In this document: piece by piece, positions 37,406 to 47,362 of the stretch
How positions within the stretch are numbered: position 1 is the stretch's first letter
How the letters are laid out: each line of letters starts with the position of its first letter
Source: Mariprofundus sp. EBB-1
GTDB lineage: Bacteria > Pseudomonadota > Zetaproteobacteria > Mariprofundales > Mariprofundaceae
NCBI RefSeq assembly: GCF_003665155.1
Contig: NZ_RCFQ01000019.1
Location: 1-53,962 of the forward strand
Direction: 5' to 3'
DNA: 53,962 nucleotides
Program-made: the position numbers and the translations under genes
The notes under the pieces: generated by a model
What the model saw: only the letters and a program-made list of their open reading frames with translations
Databases searched by the model: none
What the model was told of the DNA's origin: nothing

Positions 37406-39520
37406 ATGTTAAATCCTGCTCAACAACAAGCTGCCGAGGCTGGTGACGGCCCACAACTGATTCTTGCCGGTGCAGGTTCAGGGAAAACACGTACGATTGT
37501 GTATCGCATAGGGCATCTCATCGCAGATGCCGGTGTGGCACCGCATCGTATTCTGGCGGTCTCGTTTACCAATAAATCGGCGGCTGAATTAAAAGAGCGC
37601 CTGAGCCTGCTAATTGGCGATAACGGTGGCGGTGTGGTTTCCGGCACCTTTCATGCCATTTCACTGCGTTTCCTTCGTCGTTATGCTGATGCCTTGGGTT
37701 ATCCGCTGGGATTTCAGATCATCGATAGTGATGACCAGAAAGCATTGATTAAACGCATTTTAAAAGCGCGTAATATTGCCACTGACCGCTTGCACCCATC
37801 CTACCTCATCAATTGGATTGAACACTGTAAACATGCAGGGCTTACGCCAGAGGAGACCCCTGAACACGGTTGGAACGGGATCAATATGGTTGAACTTTAT
37901 GCCAGCTACCAGAGTGAATTAAAACGCCATGAGCGCATGGATTTTTCAGATCTTATTTTAAATGTTGTATTGCTCATGCGGAATCATTCCGATATCGCTA
38001 CGGCCCTGAGAGCACGTTTTGATCATGTACTGGTGGATGAATATCAGGATACCAATCCCATTCAACATGAATGGCTGATCCATTTGTGCTCTGAACATAA
38101 GAATCTGACTGTTGTCGGGGATGATGATCAAAGCATCTACGGTTGGCGGGGTGCTGATGTGCGCCATATCCTTGAATTTGAACGCTTGTGGAGTGGTGCT
38201 ACGCTGCATCGTTTACAAGAAAACTACCGCTCCAGCGCCAATATTCTCGCATTGGCCAATGCCGTGATTCGTGAAAATTCAGACAGGCATGAAAAAACGC
38301 TCAAAGCCACCAAACAGGCTGGAGAGAAGCCGGCCTGGAAAGTATGCAATGATGAATACGATGAAGCGCGCAAGATCGTGCAGCAAATTGAAGCGTGGCA
38401 AAAGCTTGGATATAAAAACTCAGAAATAGCTATTCTTTATCGCTCCAATCGCCAGTCACTTCCGCTTGAGCAGGTTTGTCGTGAAACCAATATCCCTTAT
38501 CGTATTATTGGTGGCGTGGGTTTCTTCGAGCGTATGGAGATCAAGGATGCGCTGGCCTATTGGGCTCTGCTCAACCGCTGTGGTGATACCTTGCAACTGA
38601 TGCGTATCTGCAACAGACCCAAGCGTGGTATTGGTGCAAAGGGGCAAGAGCAACTGCTTGCACAACTTTCCGCATCGGGCATGCAGGCATGTGAATGGCT
38701 TGATCTGTTAGCAACCGGTCAGGCTGAAGGCGCAGCCAAGAAACTTGCGCCGCTGGCTCAGCTATTGCTTGAAATACGCACTGAGTGTGATGGAGTGAAC
38801 GATCATGCTCCGGCTGATCGCGGCCTCAATAAAGTTTTGCAGGCCTCTGGTTATCTAGACAGCCTCAATGCCATGGGTGAGATCGAGGCAGCCAGTCGCA
38901 TCGATAACGTACGCACTTTGCAAGACTATATTGAAATTTCAATGTTGCAGGATCTAACACCGATCGAGTTCATGGATCGGGCTGCATTGCTGCAAAGCGC
39001 TGAAGGCATCAATGATAGTGATGAGGCTGAAGAGGTGGATTCAATTTGTATGATGAGTTTACATCGTGCCAAGGGTTTAGAATTTGATTGTGTGGTACTT
39101 CCCGGTGTTGAAGAGGGGCTGCTGCCGCATCAGCGTTCGCTGGATGAAGGTGAATCGGGCATCGCAGAAGAGCGTCGCCTGTTATATGTAGGCATTACAC
39201 GCGCCCGTGATTATGTGCTGATCACCTCAGCCCGATTGCGCCGCTTTTACGGTGAAACACATTATCCATTGCCCAGCCGTTTCATCAAAAACTTGAGCCT
39301 TGAGCTATTGCATCAGCAGGATGCTGTATCTATGCCTGTTCAACATGAAGCAACCGCCGGTGGTATCAATATTGGTTCTAATGTTGCACATCCAAGTTTT
39401 GGTGAAGGTGTCATCCTGTCTCTGGAAGGGGCAGGGGATGGGGCACGAGTAACCGTACAGTTTCGCCGTTCAGGTACCAAACGCTTGATGTTAAAGTATG
39501 CGGCCTTAGAACTTGTTTAA
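37406..39520 (+). CDS. UvrD/PcrA/Rep family superfamily 1 DNA helicase
   Basis: This 704-residue 3'-5' helicase has motif I LAGAGSGKTRTIVYR, motif II VDEYQDTNPIQ, motif III VVGDDDQSIYGWRGAD, motif IV QENYRSSANIL, motif V MSLHRAKGLEFD and motif VI EERRLLYVGITRARD. The C-terminal segment with HPSFGEGVILSLEGAGDG matches the Tudor-like tail of UvrD/PcrA and argues against Rep. An in-frame ATG at 37355 overlaps the ClC gene; 37406 gives the usual N-terminus MLNPAQQQA. Confidence 0.9.
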   Translation: MLNPAQQQAAEAGDGPQLILAGAGSGKTRTIVYRIGHLIADAGVAPHRILAVSFTNKSAAELKERLSLLIGDNGGGVVSGTFHAISLRFLRRYADALGYPLGFQIIDSDDQKALIKRILKARNIATDRLHPSYLINWIEHCKHAGLTPEETPEHGWNGINMVELYASYQSELKRHERMDFSDLILNVVLLMRNHSDIATALRARFDHVLVDEYQDTNPIQHEWLIHLCSEHKNLTVVGDDDQSIYGWRGADVRHILEFERLWSGATLHRLQENYRSSANILALANAVIRENSDRHEKTLKATKQAGEKPAWKVCNDEYDEARKIVQQIEAWQKLGYKNSEIAILYRSNRQSLPLEQVCRETNIPYRIIGGVGFFERMEIKDALAYWALLNRCGDTLQLMRICNRPKRGIGAKGQEQLLAQLSASGMQACEWLDLLATGQAEGAAKKLAPLAQLLLEIRTECDGVNDHAPADRGLNKVLQASGYLDSLNAMGEIEAASRIDNVRTLQDYIEISMLQDLTPIEFMDRAALLQSAEGINDSDEAEEVDSICMMSLHRAKGLEFDCVVLPGVEEGLLPHQRSLDEGESGIAEERRLLYVGITRARDYVLITSARLRRFYGETHYPLPSRFIKNLSLELLHQQDAVSMPVQHEATAGGINIGSNVAHPSFGEGVILSLEGAGDGARVTVQFRRSGTKRLMLKYAALELV

Positions 39521-39580
39521 TTGTAAGGCTATTCACATAGCTGTTGTTTAAAATATTTGAATGACCCATCAGGAGAAATC

Positions 39581-39928
39581 ATGTCCGTTACTATTTACCA
39601 TAATCCACGCTGCTCCAAATCCAGACAAACATTGGCTCTGCTAGAGGAGCATGGTGTGCAGCCTGAAATCATCGAGTATTTGAAAACACCGCCATCTGAA
39701 GGTGAACTGGATCGCATCTTAAATATGCTCGGCAAAGAACCGCATGAGCTTATGCGTAGTGGTGAAGAAGAATTCAAAGCTCACATAAAGGATAAAAACC
39801 TGTCGCGCAACGAAGCCATCGCTTTAATGGTGGCTTATCCCAAAATAATTGAGCGGCCCATTGTTATCAATGGCGACAGAGCTGCCGTCGGCAGACCTCC
39901 TGAAAGCGTGTTAAACATCTTAAATTAA
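39581..39928 (+). CDS. arsC: Arsenate reductase (glutaredoxin-coupled ArsC)
   Basis: This 115-residue thioredoxin-fold enzyme reduces arsenate to arsenite. It has Cys11 in YHNPRCSKSRQTL and the C-terminal arginine region ERPIVINGDRAAVGRP. ATG 39581 has AGGAGA 4 bases upstream. There is no arsR, arsB or acr3 beside it, so it is a stand-alone copy; ArsC/Spx-family relatives can have other substrates. Its stop overlaps the stop of the convergent histidine kinase gene by four bases. Confidence 0.9.
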   Translation: MSVTIYHNPRCSKSRQTLALLEEHGVQPEIIEYLKTPPSEGELDRILNMLGKEPHELMRSGEEEFKAHIKDKNLSRNEAIALMVAYPKIIERPIVINGDRAAVGRPPESVLNILN

Positions 39929-42018
39929 CTGCTTTCTATTAATTTCTGCGCTTTGGCAACCACGGAACGCAATGCTTCAAGGGTAAATGGTTTGCTGATA
40001 AAATCATTAGGTGGACACTGATTATCCGGTGCCAAAGCACTCTCAGCATCGAAGCCCGAGGCCATTGCTACATAGATATCCGGCCTTATCTCTCGCAGCT
40101 TTTGTAAGCATTCCAGTCCACCCATCTGCGGCATGGTTACATCCAGCAATACCCAGTCGAAATCAGAGTCTTTGATAAACAGGTCAATCGCCTGCTGGCC
40201 ATTGCATGCGGTCGAAACTGTCAAACCCAGATGTGATAACATACGGGTAGTAACCTGCAGCACGCTGGATTCATCATCTACCAATAACACGCGACCAGAC
40301 AGTGCCCGCTTTAGATCACCGGCTACGCTGGAATGGGTATAAGGCGCACTATCAATTTCCGGAATCCATATTGTCATCGTAGTGCCTTTGCCCAATCGAC
40401 TCTGAACTTCCATACCACCATCATGCGCACGCAAAATGCCAAGCAAGGCACTCAAACCCAAGCCACGGCCTGTAAACTTTGTTGTGAAAAACGGATCAAA
40501 CATGCGCCCTGCCGTTTCGGCATTCATGCCCATACCATTATCCTGCACCATCAACACAGTATAATCGCCCGGTTTCATATCGACATCGACAAAACGCTTC
40601 ACTTCATTCGCATCCAGAGATTTACGGCAGATAGAAATATGAATTTCTCCCGCCGCCTTGGTCCCGATGGCTTCTGATGCATTAATCACCAGATTCAACA
40701 ACACCTGTTTCATTTGGGCGCGGTCAGCCATGATCCATGGTTGCTGCTTATCCACGTGCAGAAACAGTTCTGCATTTTTACTCTTGGATACTTCAAGCAG
40801 CGACAACATGTCTTCTATCAAGACTTGCATATTCAATGCTTCAGGGCGCATCACTGTTTTACCTGAATAATCCAACATTTGCCGACATAGATCGGTGGCG
40901 GTATGGGCGGCCGAGTCAACACAGGCCAATGTATCCTGCATGGATACAGACAGATCACCTTCCAGCTTGGCAAGTTCAATATTGCCCTGAATTACGGTTA
41001 GCAAGTTATTAAAATCATGGGCTATGCCACCAGCCATTACGCCCAGTGATTCCAGACGCTGTGAATGCTGAACCTGTTGCTCCAATGCCTTTTGCTCTAT
41101 TTCTGCCGCTAGTTTTTCAGTGACATCAATCGCGAAACCAACAAGGCCAGTGCCATGTGCATCGTTATCGGCCAGATGTACCTTGATAAAATCAAATGTT
41201 CTTATTTGCCCGTCAGCACATGTCATCTCATCACGGCCATAAAAGGCTTGTTTATTTTCCAGGCAGATTGCATCTGATGCTAACGATTTCTCCACCATAC
41301 TTTCAGGCAGCAATAGCGTATAATCATTGGATTGCTGTGCCTGCTTTTCCGAAACACCACAGATCTCTACCCATGCCCTGTTTAAAAATTGAATTTTCCG
41401 ATTGCCATCTATCATCCACATGCCAATCGGAGAATGATCTAAAATCACCTGCATACGATTTTGTTGTTGCGTCAGTGCCCGATACGATTCTTCCAGCTGT
41501 ATTTTGCGCCATTCAAGCTGGGATTGATAAATATGTGCGAACACCCAGTAAAAAAGCACCACAGACATGATTTGAAACAGTTGCATGCCCGAATACATAG
41601 TCTCAATTATCTCAAACGACTGCAATGCACTGATGAGCATCAGTTCAATCACAAATATGGCAACCCAGTAACGTGCCTTTTTCACCTGTTGCACAAAATA
41701 AGCGACAAAAGGAAAACCAGCCAACCAGTAGATGCCAGTGTTTTCAATGCTATCGAACAGTACCAACGCAGAGAATAAGACGAGTCCTGATGCCATCAGC
41801 GTATTCTCTACCTGCAGTAGATCTGCTCCCTGGCGAATACGCCAATAGCTGAATAACATCACCAGTGCCAACATCAATTCCAACGATGCAAGCGCCAAAC
41901 AACATGATTGAAACCAATGTAAAAACACAAAGATGAGCAGTGTGATGCTGCTGATCAAATGTACCCAGGCGAATACTTGGCGTCTGTCTTCAAATATTGA
42001 TGTTACATTGATGTTCAT
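39925..42018 (-). CDS. Hybrid sensor histidine kinase (membrane sensor-PAS-kinase-receiver)
   Basis: This 697-residue protein has about six helices (residues 14-165), a PAS domain (about 185-300), a HisKA domain with His334 in GGIAHDFNNLL, a HATPase domain (N-box NLVINASEA, G-box DNGMGM) and a C-terminal receiver with phosphoacceptor Asp626 in LLDVTMPQMGG. The arrangement suggests a phosphorelay or receiver-mediated feedback. No Hpt or output gene is adjacent. A small membrane protein is divergent across 88 bases. Confidence 0.93.
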   Translation of the reverse strand: MNINVTSIFEDRRQVFAWVHLISSITLLIFVFLHWFQSCCLALASLELMLALVMLFSYWRIRQGADLLQVENTLMASGLVLFSALVLFDSIENTGIYWLAGFPFVAYFVQQVKKARYWVAIFVIELMLISALQSFEIIETMYSGMQLFQIMSVVLFYWVFAHIYQSQLEWRKIQLEESYRALTQQQNRMQVILDHSPIGMWMIDGNRKIQFLNRAWVEICGVSEKQAQQSNDYTLLLPESMVEKSLASDAICLENKQAFYGRDEMTCADGQIRTFDFIKVHLADNDAHGTGLVGFAIDVTEKLAAEIEQKALEQQVQHSQRLESLGVMAGGIAHDFNNLLTVIQGNIELAKLEGDLSVSMQDTLACVDSAAHTATDLCRQMLDYSGKTVMRPEALNMQVLIEDMLSLLEVSKSKNAELFLHVDKQQPWIMADRAQMKQVLLNLVINASEAIGTKAAGEIHISICRKSLDANEVKRFVDVDMKPGDYTVLMVQDNGMGMNAETAGRMFDPFFTTKFTGRGLGLSALLGILRAHDGGMEVQSRLGKGTTMTIWIPEIDSAPYTHSSVAGDLKRALSGRVLLVDDESSVLQVTTRMLSHLGLTVSTACNGQQAIDLFIKDSDFDWVLLDVTMPQMGGLECLQKLREIRPDIYVAMASGFDAESALAPDNQCPPNDFISKPFTLEALRSVVAKAQKLIESS

Positions 42019-42106
42019 TTGCCCCTCATCATGATTTTCTATACTAGAAACGCTTATACTGCAATACTACGTCGCAACACAGTATCATCAGAATATATCA
42101 AGGAGA

Positions 42107-42475
42107 ATGGATTTGCACGCATCTGAAGTTATCTCATTAAGCTGGATGATCTTTTTCTTCTTATTTGCAATAGCAGCATATTTCTTTGCTGACCGTGATC
42201 GCAATAATGACAGAATTGAATGGATGAAGGCTGTAATCTTTGCCAATATTATTGCAATCTCAATTCTTGGTGCCTTAACGCCTGAATTTATTGCCTATAC
42301 GCTGGATATACCGTGGCGCACCAATTCAAGCCTGAACACGACAGTCACGATTGTTGGCTTAATCACCAGTTGGGCTATTATGCAATGGGCCGTAGAGTGG
42401 CTTGCAGGCTTGGCCGTTGTAGTGCTGCTCACGGGGGCGATCAGCTGGATTGCAGTCCATCTGATAGGCTTCTAA
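42107..42475 (+). CDS. Small four-helix membrane protein of unknown function
   Basis: This 122-residue protein is strongly hydrophobic with helices near 8-27, 42-64, 78-97 and 99-120, and one charged loop (ADRDRNNDRIEWMK). AGGAGA precedes the ATG. I do not recognise a family. It is divergent from the hybrid histidine kinase and 39 bases before the deaminase gene. Confidence 0.7.
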   Translation: MDLHASEVISLSWMIFFFLFAIAAYFFADRDRNNDRIEWMKAVIFANIIAISILGALTPEFIAYTLDIPWRTNSSLNTTVTIVGLITSWAIMQWAVEWLAGLAVVVLLTGAISWIAVHLIGF

Positions 42476-42514
42476 GTATTTCATATATCATGTCAGCCTA
42501 CGCATAGTATTTCG

Positions 42515-43111
42515 ATGATGATGTCCAATGCCATTGATATCCGTATCCCTGATTGGCTGATAGAGCTGGTCAGTAAATCTGATCATCATTATGCAACATC
42601 AAAAGCGCGTATGATGTTCGCAATATCTCTGGCTCAACACAATATTGACCATGGCACAGGCGGCCCCTTTGGAGCCGCCATTTTTGATATCAAGACCCAT
42701 CAACTGATTGCTGTCGGTGTGAATCTTGTGGTTTCATCACACTGCTCCATCGCCCATGCCGAGATGATTGCCATCAGTATGGCACAGCAACAATTGGGCA
42801 GCTTTGACCTGGCCAATCTGAGCCAACAACCAGGAAGAGGTTTTGAACTGGTTACCAGTTGTGAACCCTGCGCCATGTGTTTTGGTGCCATCCCATGGTC
42901 TGGAATCAAACATCTGGTATGTGGGGCGCGTGATGAAGATGCTCGCGGAATTGGTTTTGATGAAGGTCCTAAAATGGATGCCTGGCGGCATGCTCTTGAG
43001 CAGCGGGGTATTACAGTGGAAACGGATATCTGCCGTCAAAGCGCTATCGACGTGTTGCAATATTACGCCACCCATGGCGGTGCCATTTATAATGCAGGGG
43101 AGAGCAGATGA
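42515..43111 (+). CDS. Nucleoside/guanine deaminase-like zinc enzyme
   Basis: This 198-residue member of the cytidine/deoxycytidylate deaminase superfamily has the zinc motif pair HAEMIAI and SCEPCAMCFGAI. The catalytic glutamate follows the histidine. The pattern GGPFGAAIFD near the N-terminus is typical of guanine-deaminase and TadA relatives. The substrate cannot be told from sequence; it is longer than TadA. The stop overlaps the next gene (ATGA), so it is coupled to the aldo/keto reductase and AnmK genes. Two ATG codons (42515 and 42518) could start it. Confidence 0.85.
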   Translation: MMMSNAIDIRIPDWLIELVSKSDHHYATSKARMMFAISLAQHNIDHGTGGPFGAAIFDIKTHQLIAVGVNLVVSSHCSIAHAEMIAISMAQQQLGSFDLANLSQQPGRGFELVTSCEPCAMCFGAIPWSGIKHLVCGARDEDARGIGFDEGPKMDAWRHALEQRGITVETDICRQSAIDVLQYYATHGGAIYNAGESR

Positions 43112-44148
43112 TCTATAACAAGCTTGGCAGAACGGGGCTGAATGTATCCTCCATCTGCCTGGGCAGTATGACCTGGGGCGAGCAGAACGATCAGACTCAA
43201 GGCTTTGCACAGATGCACTACGCCCATGATCAAGGTATCAATTATTTCGATACTGCGGAACTGTATGCCGTGCCGCCAAAGGCCGATACCTATGGTAAAA
43301 CAGAAAGCATTATCGGAGACTGGTTTAAAGAGACAGGCCTCCGCGATAATATCATTCTTGCATCTAAAGTATGTGGCCCAACTATCTGGTGTCCGCATAT
43401 CCGAGAAGGCAAGGCGCGTTTGGATCGCAAAAATATCATTGCCGCCTGCGAAGGATCGTTGCGCCGCTTGCAGACCGATTATATCGACCTTTACCAAACC
43501 CACTGGCCTGACCGCAATACCAACTACTTCGGCAAACTCGGTTATCAACATCAGCATGATGAATCAGGCGATATGATTGAAGAGACTCTGAGCGCCATGC
43601 AGGAACTGGTAGATGCCGGAAAAGTACGTCACATCGGCATTTCCAATGAAACACCTTGGGGTGCGATGCAGCATTTGCATCTCGCCGAAACCAAGGCGTT
43701 ACCTCGCATTGCATCCATTCAAAACCCGTATAATCTGCTCAATCGCTCATTTGAGATTGGCTTAGCTGAAATATCCTGTCGAGAAAATATGGGGCTGTTG
43801 GCTTACTCCCCGCTGGCCTTTGGTGTGTTATCCGGTAAATATTTACATGGTAACCGACCTGCGAATGCTCGAATTACGCTATTTGAACAATATACCCGCT
43901 ACAGCAATACTGAAGCTGATCAGGCCACGGCAGCTTATATTGAGATAGCCCGCAAACATGGGCTCGACCCGGCCCAAATGGCGTTGGCGTTTATCCGCCA
44001 GCAGCCGTTTGTCACCAGCACCATTATCGGAGCTACCGATATGCAGCAACTGGCTAGCAATATTGACAGCCATAGCATCACACTCACCGACGCATGTTTG
44101 GAAGAGATCGAAGCTGTTCATCGCATGCATCCCAATCCATGCCCCTAA
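43108..44148 (+). CDS. tas: Tas-like aldo/keto reductase
   Basis: This 346-residue NADPH-dependent reductase of the Tas group has the start GRTGLNVSSICLGSMTWGEQ, the catalytic Asp and Tyr in INYFDTAELYAVPP, and DLYQTHWPDRNTNYFGKLGY, a Tas-specific insertion. The physiological substrate is unknown. It overlaps the deaminase by four bases and AnmK by ten, so the three are one unit. Confidence 0.92.
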   Translation: MIYNKLGRTGLNVSSICLGSMTWGEQNDQTQGFAQMHYAHDQGINYFDTAELYAVPPKADTYGKTESIIGDWFKETGLRDNIILASKVCGPTIWCPHIREGKARLDRKNIIAACEGSLRRLQTDYIDLYQTHWPDRNTNYFGKLGYQHQHDESGDMIEETLSAMQELVDAGKVRHIGISNETPWGAMQHLHLAETKALPRIASIQNPYNLLNRSFEIGLAEISCRENMGLLAYSPLAFGVLSGKYLHGNRPANARITLFEQYTRYSNTEADQATAAYIEIARKHGLDPAQMALAFIRQQPFVTSTIIGATDMQQLASNIDSHSITLTDACLEEIEAVHRMHPNPCP

Positions 44149-45338
44149 TATCAAACCACGCTTCCGCGCCACTGTTTATAGGCATGATGTCCGGTACATC
44201 TGCCGATGGTATTGATGTCGCCGTTGTTCGCAGTGGTGAAAAGCCTGAACTACTCCAATTCAATGAATTTCCCATGCCTGATAGCCTGAGGCAAACCATT
44301 TTGCATCTGGCAGTCCCTGAAAATGAAGAAGGCAATAGTGAAATTGATGCTATGGGTGAACTCGATCGTGCGCTTGGAAATGCTTATGCCGAAGCAGTGC
44401 TCAAGACATTAAAGCAAGCTGGCATCCATACCGATGAAATTGCAGCCATTGGCTGTCACGGGCAAACCATTCGCCATCGCCCTGAATCCTTACACCCTTT
44501 CACGCTACAGATCGGCTGTGCATCGACAGTGTCAGAGGTTACCGGTATCACATGCGTATCTAATTTTCGCAGCCGTGATATTGCCGCTGGTGGAGAAGGT
44601 GCTCCGTTGGTGCCGTTTGCACACCGACACCTTTTTGCATCCAATCAACACAATACAGCTATCGTGAATATAGGCGGCATTGCCAATCTCACATGGATAG
44701 ATCAACAGGGCCATACGACAGGCTTTGATATAGGGCCCGGCAATATGTTGATGGATGCGCTCATGGTGAACATCAGTGCAGGTGAAAAAATATTTGATCA
44801 GGATGGCGCAATGGCCGCCAGTGGTCAGGTCTCTACTTTACTGCTGGCAAGACTCATGACGCATCCTTTTCTCAAACGCACGCCGCCCAAATCAACAGGT
44901 CGTGAAGCCTTTGGTGAAGATATAGTGCAACAGATCATCGGCTGGCCCGATCTGTCCGATGCTGATCGCATGGCTACCGCCTGCGCTTTTACTGCTGAAG
45001 CCATTGTCGAGAGCATGATGACGATGATAGATGCCTCATGCTCTGACTCACCAGCATCGGTATTGATCTGTGGTGGTGGCGCACGCAATAAACATCTCAT
45101 GGCTCTGCTCACTGAAAAGCTAGCGCCAGCCAATGTGCAACGCACCGATGCGGTCGGTATCCCTGCCCAGGCGGTGGAAGCGATCAGCTTTGCACTATTG
45201 GCACGTCACACCTTGATGGGGACTCCCAATACACTGGCTGCAGTTACTGGCGCTAGCCACAACGTCTGCGGTGGTCAGATCACTCCCGGCAATAACTGGG
45301 CATCATTATTACAAACAATCCCTGTCTGGAATCAATGA
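44139..45338 (+). CDS. anmK: Anhydro-N-acetylmuramic acid kinase
   Basis: This 399-residue kinase recycles anhydroMurNAc to MurNAc-6-phosphate during cell wall turnover. Marks are GMMSGTSADGIDVAVV, CHGQTIRHRP, NIGGIANLTW, DIGPGNMLMDAL and ICGGGARNKHL. ATG 44139 is preferred to an in-frame upstream start at 44094. It overlaps the end of tas by ten bases. It is somewhat longer than the E. coli enzyme (369) but otherwise typical. Confidence 0.95.
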   Translation: MPLISNHASAPLFIGMMSGTSADGIDVAVVRSGEKPELLQFNEFPMPDSLRQTILHLAVPENEEGNSEIDAMGELDRALGNAYAEAVLKTLKQAGIHTDEIAAIGCHGQTIRHRPESLHPFTLQIGCASTVSEVTGITCVSNFRSRDIAAGGEGAPLVPFAHRHLFASNQHNTAIVNIGGIANLTWIDQQGHTTGFDIGPGNMLMDALMVNISAGEKIFDQDGAMAASGQVSTLLLARLMTHPFLKRTPPKSTGREAFGEDIVQQIIGWPDLSDADRMATACAFTAEAIVESMMTMIDASCSDSPASVLICGGGARNKHLMALLTEKLAPANVQRTDAVGIPAQAVEAISFALLARHTLMGTPNTLAAVTGASHNVCGGQITPGNNWASLLQTIPVWNQ

Positions 45339-45492
45339 CAGAATCGTGCATATACGCCGGCAGCATAATATTTCATCGGGCCTTGTAGAAAAAATATTTC
45401 GTTCATTTATCCTTAAGATAACTACACTATGATGCGATACTGGTGACATAATTGTTTCTAGTGTGCTATGCATTTCACGAATGAGGTTTTAG

Positions 45493-46086
45493 ATGGCATT
45501 GTTAATGGATTGGAAGATGAAGTACCTGTTTGCGTTTATATGCTCGGTTTGTTTTTTAATCGCAGGAGAGGCTCAGGCGCAAAATTTTACGCGTGAGCAC
45601 GATGCGGTTGATGATTGTGCCGACAGTTCCGTTTCCTATGAAGAGACTTCAGGTCTGACGAGAGAGGAAACCATTCATTTAATGGATCAGGCGCTGTTGA
45701 ACTCTCTGAATAAATATGAACGTTGCCAGAACAGGCAGTTGAATGCTGCTGTTGCTAATGATGCAGCAAATGACGCGGAGAGTGGCAGCGAGAGATCAAC
45801 CGCCAGTTCTGAAATGACGGGGACAAGTAAGAGCGCCGATAGTGAGCGTCAGGATCAGGCGGCAGATGCTGATCCTGAAGCGTTGGATCAGCGTAAAAAC
45901 GTAAAAATGAAAAAGGTGTTAGGCAGCGGAAAGGTGCCGGATGATATCCCTCCTGCTGATAATGATAGTGTGCTTGAAGAGCAAATTCGGCAGGCTGCCA
46001 TCCATGAGACTGATCCTGTGATTAAAGAAAAACTGTGGAATGAATATAGGAAATATAAGGGTTTACCTGTTACGGGTAAGCATTAG
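45493..46086 (+). CDS. Secreted acidic protein, first gene of the motor-vWA operon
   Basis: This 197-residue protein has a signal peptide ending AQA (about residue 29 from ATG 45493; an in-frame ATG at 45517 gives a more compact signal). The mature part has two cysteines (in VDDCADSS and YERCQNRQ), a low-complexity acidic Ala/Ser/Asp-rich middle and a lysine-rich C-terminus. I recognise no family. The 154 bases upstream hold no convincing promoter. The next gene begins 13 bases after its stop, and everything to 53802 follows without a gap above 15 bases. Confidence 0.7.
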   Translation: MALLMDWKMKYLFAFICSVCFLIAGEAQAQNFTREHDAVDDCADSSVSYEETSGLTREETIHLMDQALLNSLNKYERCQNRQLNAAVANDAANDAESGSERSTASSEMTGTSKSADSERQDQAADADPEALDQRKNVKMKKVLGSGKVPDDIPPADNDSVLEEQIRQAAIHETDPVIKEKLWNEYRKYKGLPVTGKH

Positions 46087-46099
46087 GAGGGCGAAAAGC

Positions 46100-47347
46100 A
46101 TGATGGTGTTTAAAAAGATGGTTTCGATTGTTATTGCCTGCTCTGTCTTGTTATCGGGCTGTGCGACAGGTACTGGCGGTTCACCCCATACTAAGGTGGG
46201 GCCACAACCCTCATCTGCATATGATAAAACGGCGGTGAAGGAAGAAGTCGCTCCAGCCATTGAGAAACCAAAGCTTGATATCATTGTGCCTGTCTTCGAT
46301 CCGGGACTTCCTGATGATCCCGAAGATTATGAAGCTGAAGGTGTTTGGCCAGAACTGCGTCGCGCTGAAGCATCCCGTTTTGCCTACCAGATGAAATTGG
46401 CACTTGAAGAAACGGGAGCATTTGGAGCAGTTCGGGTGATGCCTGATAGCAGTGCAACCGGTGATCTGTATGTTGTAGGTAAGATTAATAAGTCAAATGG
46501 TGTGGATATCGATATTGATATCAATGTGTCTGATATCAGTGGAAAAAAGTGGTTTGATAAATCATTTGACCATGAAGTGGCCGCCGACTTTTACAATAAT
46601 ATAAGAAATAAAGGTAAAGATCCCTACGCGCCTGTGTTCAAGGAGGCCGCAGAAAAACTGGTGGAAGCGTTGAATGATCATAAGGATAAGCAGTTAACAG
46701 ATCTGCAGGCGCTTACTGATTTGCGTTTCGGGGCAAATTTTTCTGATGATGCTTTCTCCCGATACATGCGTGTGAAAGGCAACAAGTTTACGCTGCTGGG
46801 ATATCCGGATGCCAATGACAGCATGTTACGGCGAGTGAAGGCGATTCGGGTTAGGGATCAGTTGTTTATCGATCGTATGCAGCCGCATTACGAACAATTT
46901 AATCAGAAAATGGAAACCAGTTATGCATTGTGGCAAAAACAGAGTTTTGAAGAGGTGAAGGCGGCGCACAAGGCAAAAATGGAGTCGATCAGTAATGCTG
47001 CTGCTGGTATTGGTCTGATTGCACTTGCTGTGCTATCGGCTGTCGCTGGTGGAAACTCAAATTCCACCGGTGGTGTTGTGGCGGGAACAACCGGGGCTAT
47101 CGTTGCCGGACAGGTTGGCATGGGTATGTTGGGTTCCAGCGTAAAGATGAATGAAGAGTCTAAGTTTCATAGAGATGCGTTAATTGAACTTGGTCAATCT
47201 ATTGAGGGTGAAATGGCACCTCAGGTAGTTGAACATGAGCAGACTACGGCCAAATTAACGGGCAGCGCAAAGCAGCAGTTTTCTCAATGGAGAGCTTTTC
47301 TTAAAAGAATGTTTGAGCAAGAAGCCACTCCAGATGTTCAGCTTTAG
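46100..47347 (+). CDS. Lipoprotein with glycine-zipper-like segment, motor-vWA operon
   Basis: This 415-residue protein has a lipoprotein signal ending LLSGC (Cys21). An ordered part (about 60-190) has a strand-helix pattern reminiscent of outer-membrane assembly lipoproteins, though I cannot name a family. A helical, charged region follows, then a hydrophobic Gly/Ala-rich stretch (about 295-345, containing GIGLIALAVLSAVAGG and GTTGAIVAGQVGMG) that could be a membrane hairpin. AGGAGG lies 8 bases before ATG 46100. As an outer-membrane lipoprotein it could anchor the operon's machinery to the outer membrane. Confidence 0.75.
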   Translation: MMVFKKMVSIVIACSVLLSGCATGTGGSPHTKVGPQPSSAYDKTAVKEEVAPAIEKPKLDIIVPVFDPGLPDDPEDYEAEGVWPELRRAEASRFAYQMKLALEETGAFGAVRVMPDSSATGDLYVVGKINKSNGVDIDIDINVSDISGKKWFDKSFDHEVAADFYNNIRNKGKDPYAPVFKEAAEKLVEALNDHKDKQLTDLQALTDLRFGANFSDDAFSRYMRVKGNKFTLLGYPDANDSMLRRVKAIRVRDQLFIDRMQPHYEQFNQKMETSYALWQKQSFEEVKAAHKAKMESISNAAAGIGLIALAVLSAVAGGNSNSTGGVVAGTTGAIVAGQVGMGMLGSSVKMNEESKFHRDALIELGQSIEGEMAPQVVEHEQTTAKLTGSAKQQFSQWRAFLKRMFEQEATPDVQL

Positions 47348-47362
47348 CAGCCCCCTTTTCAG

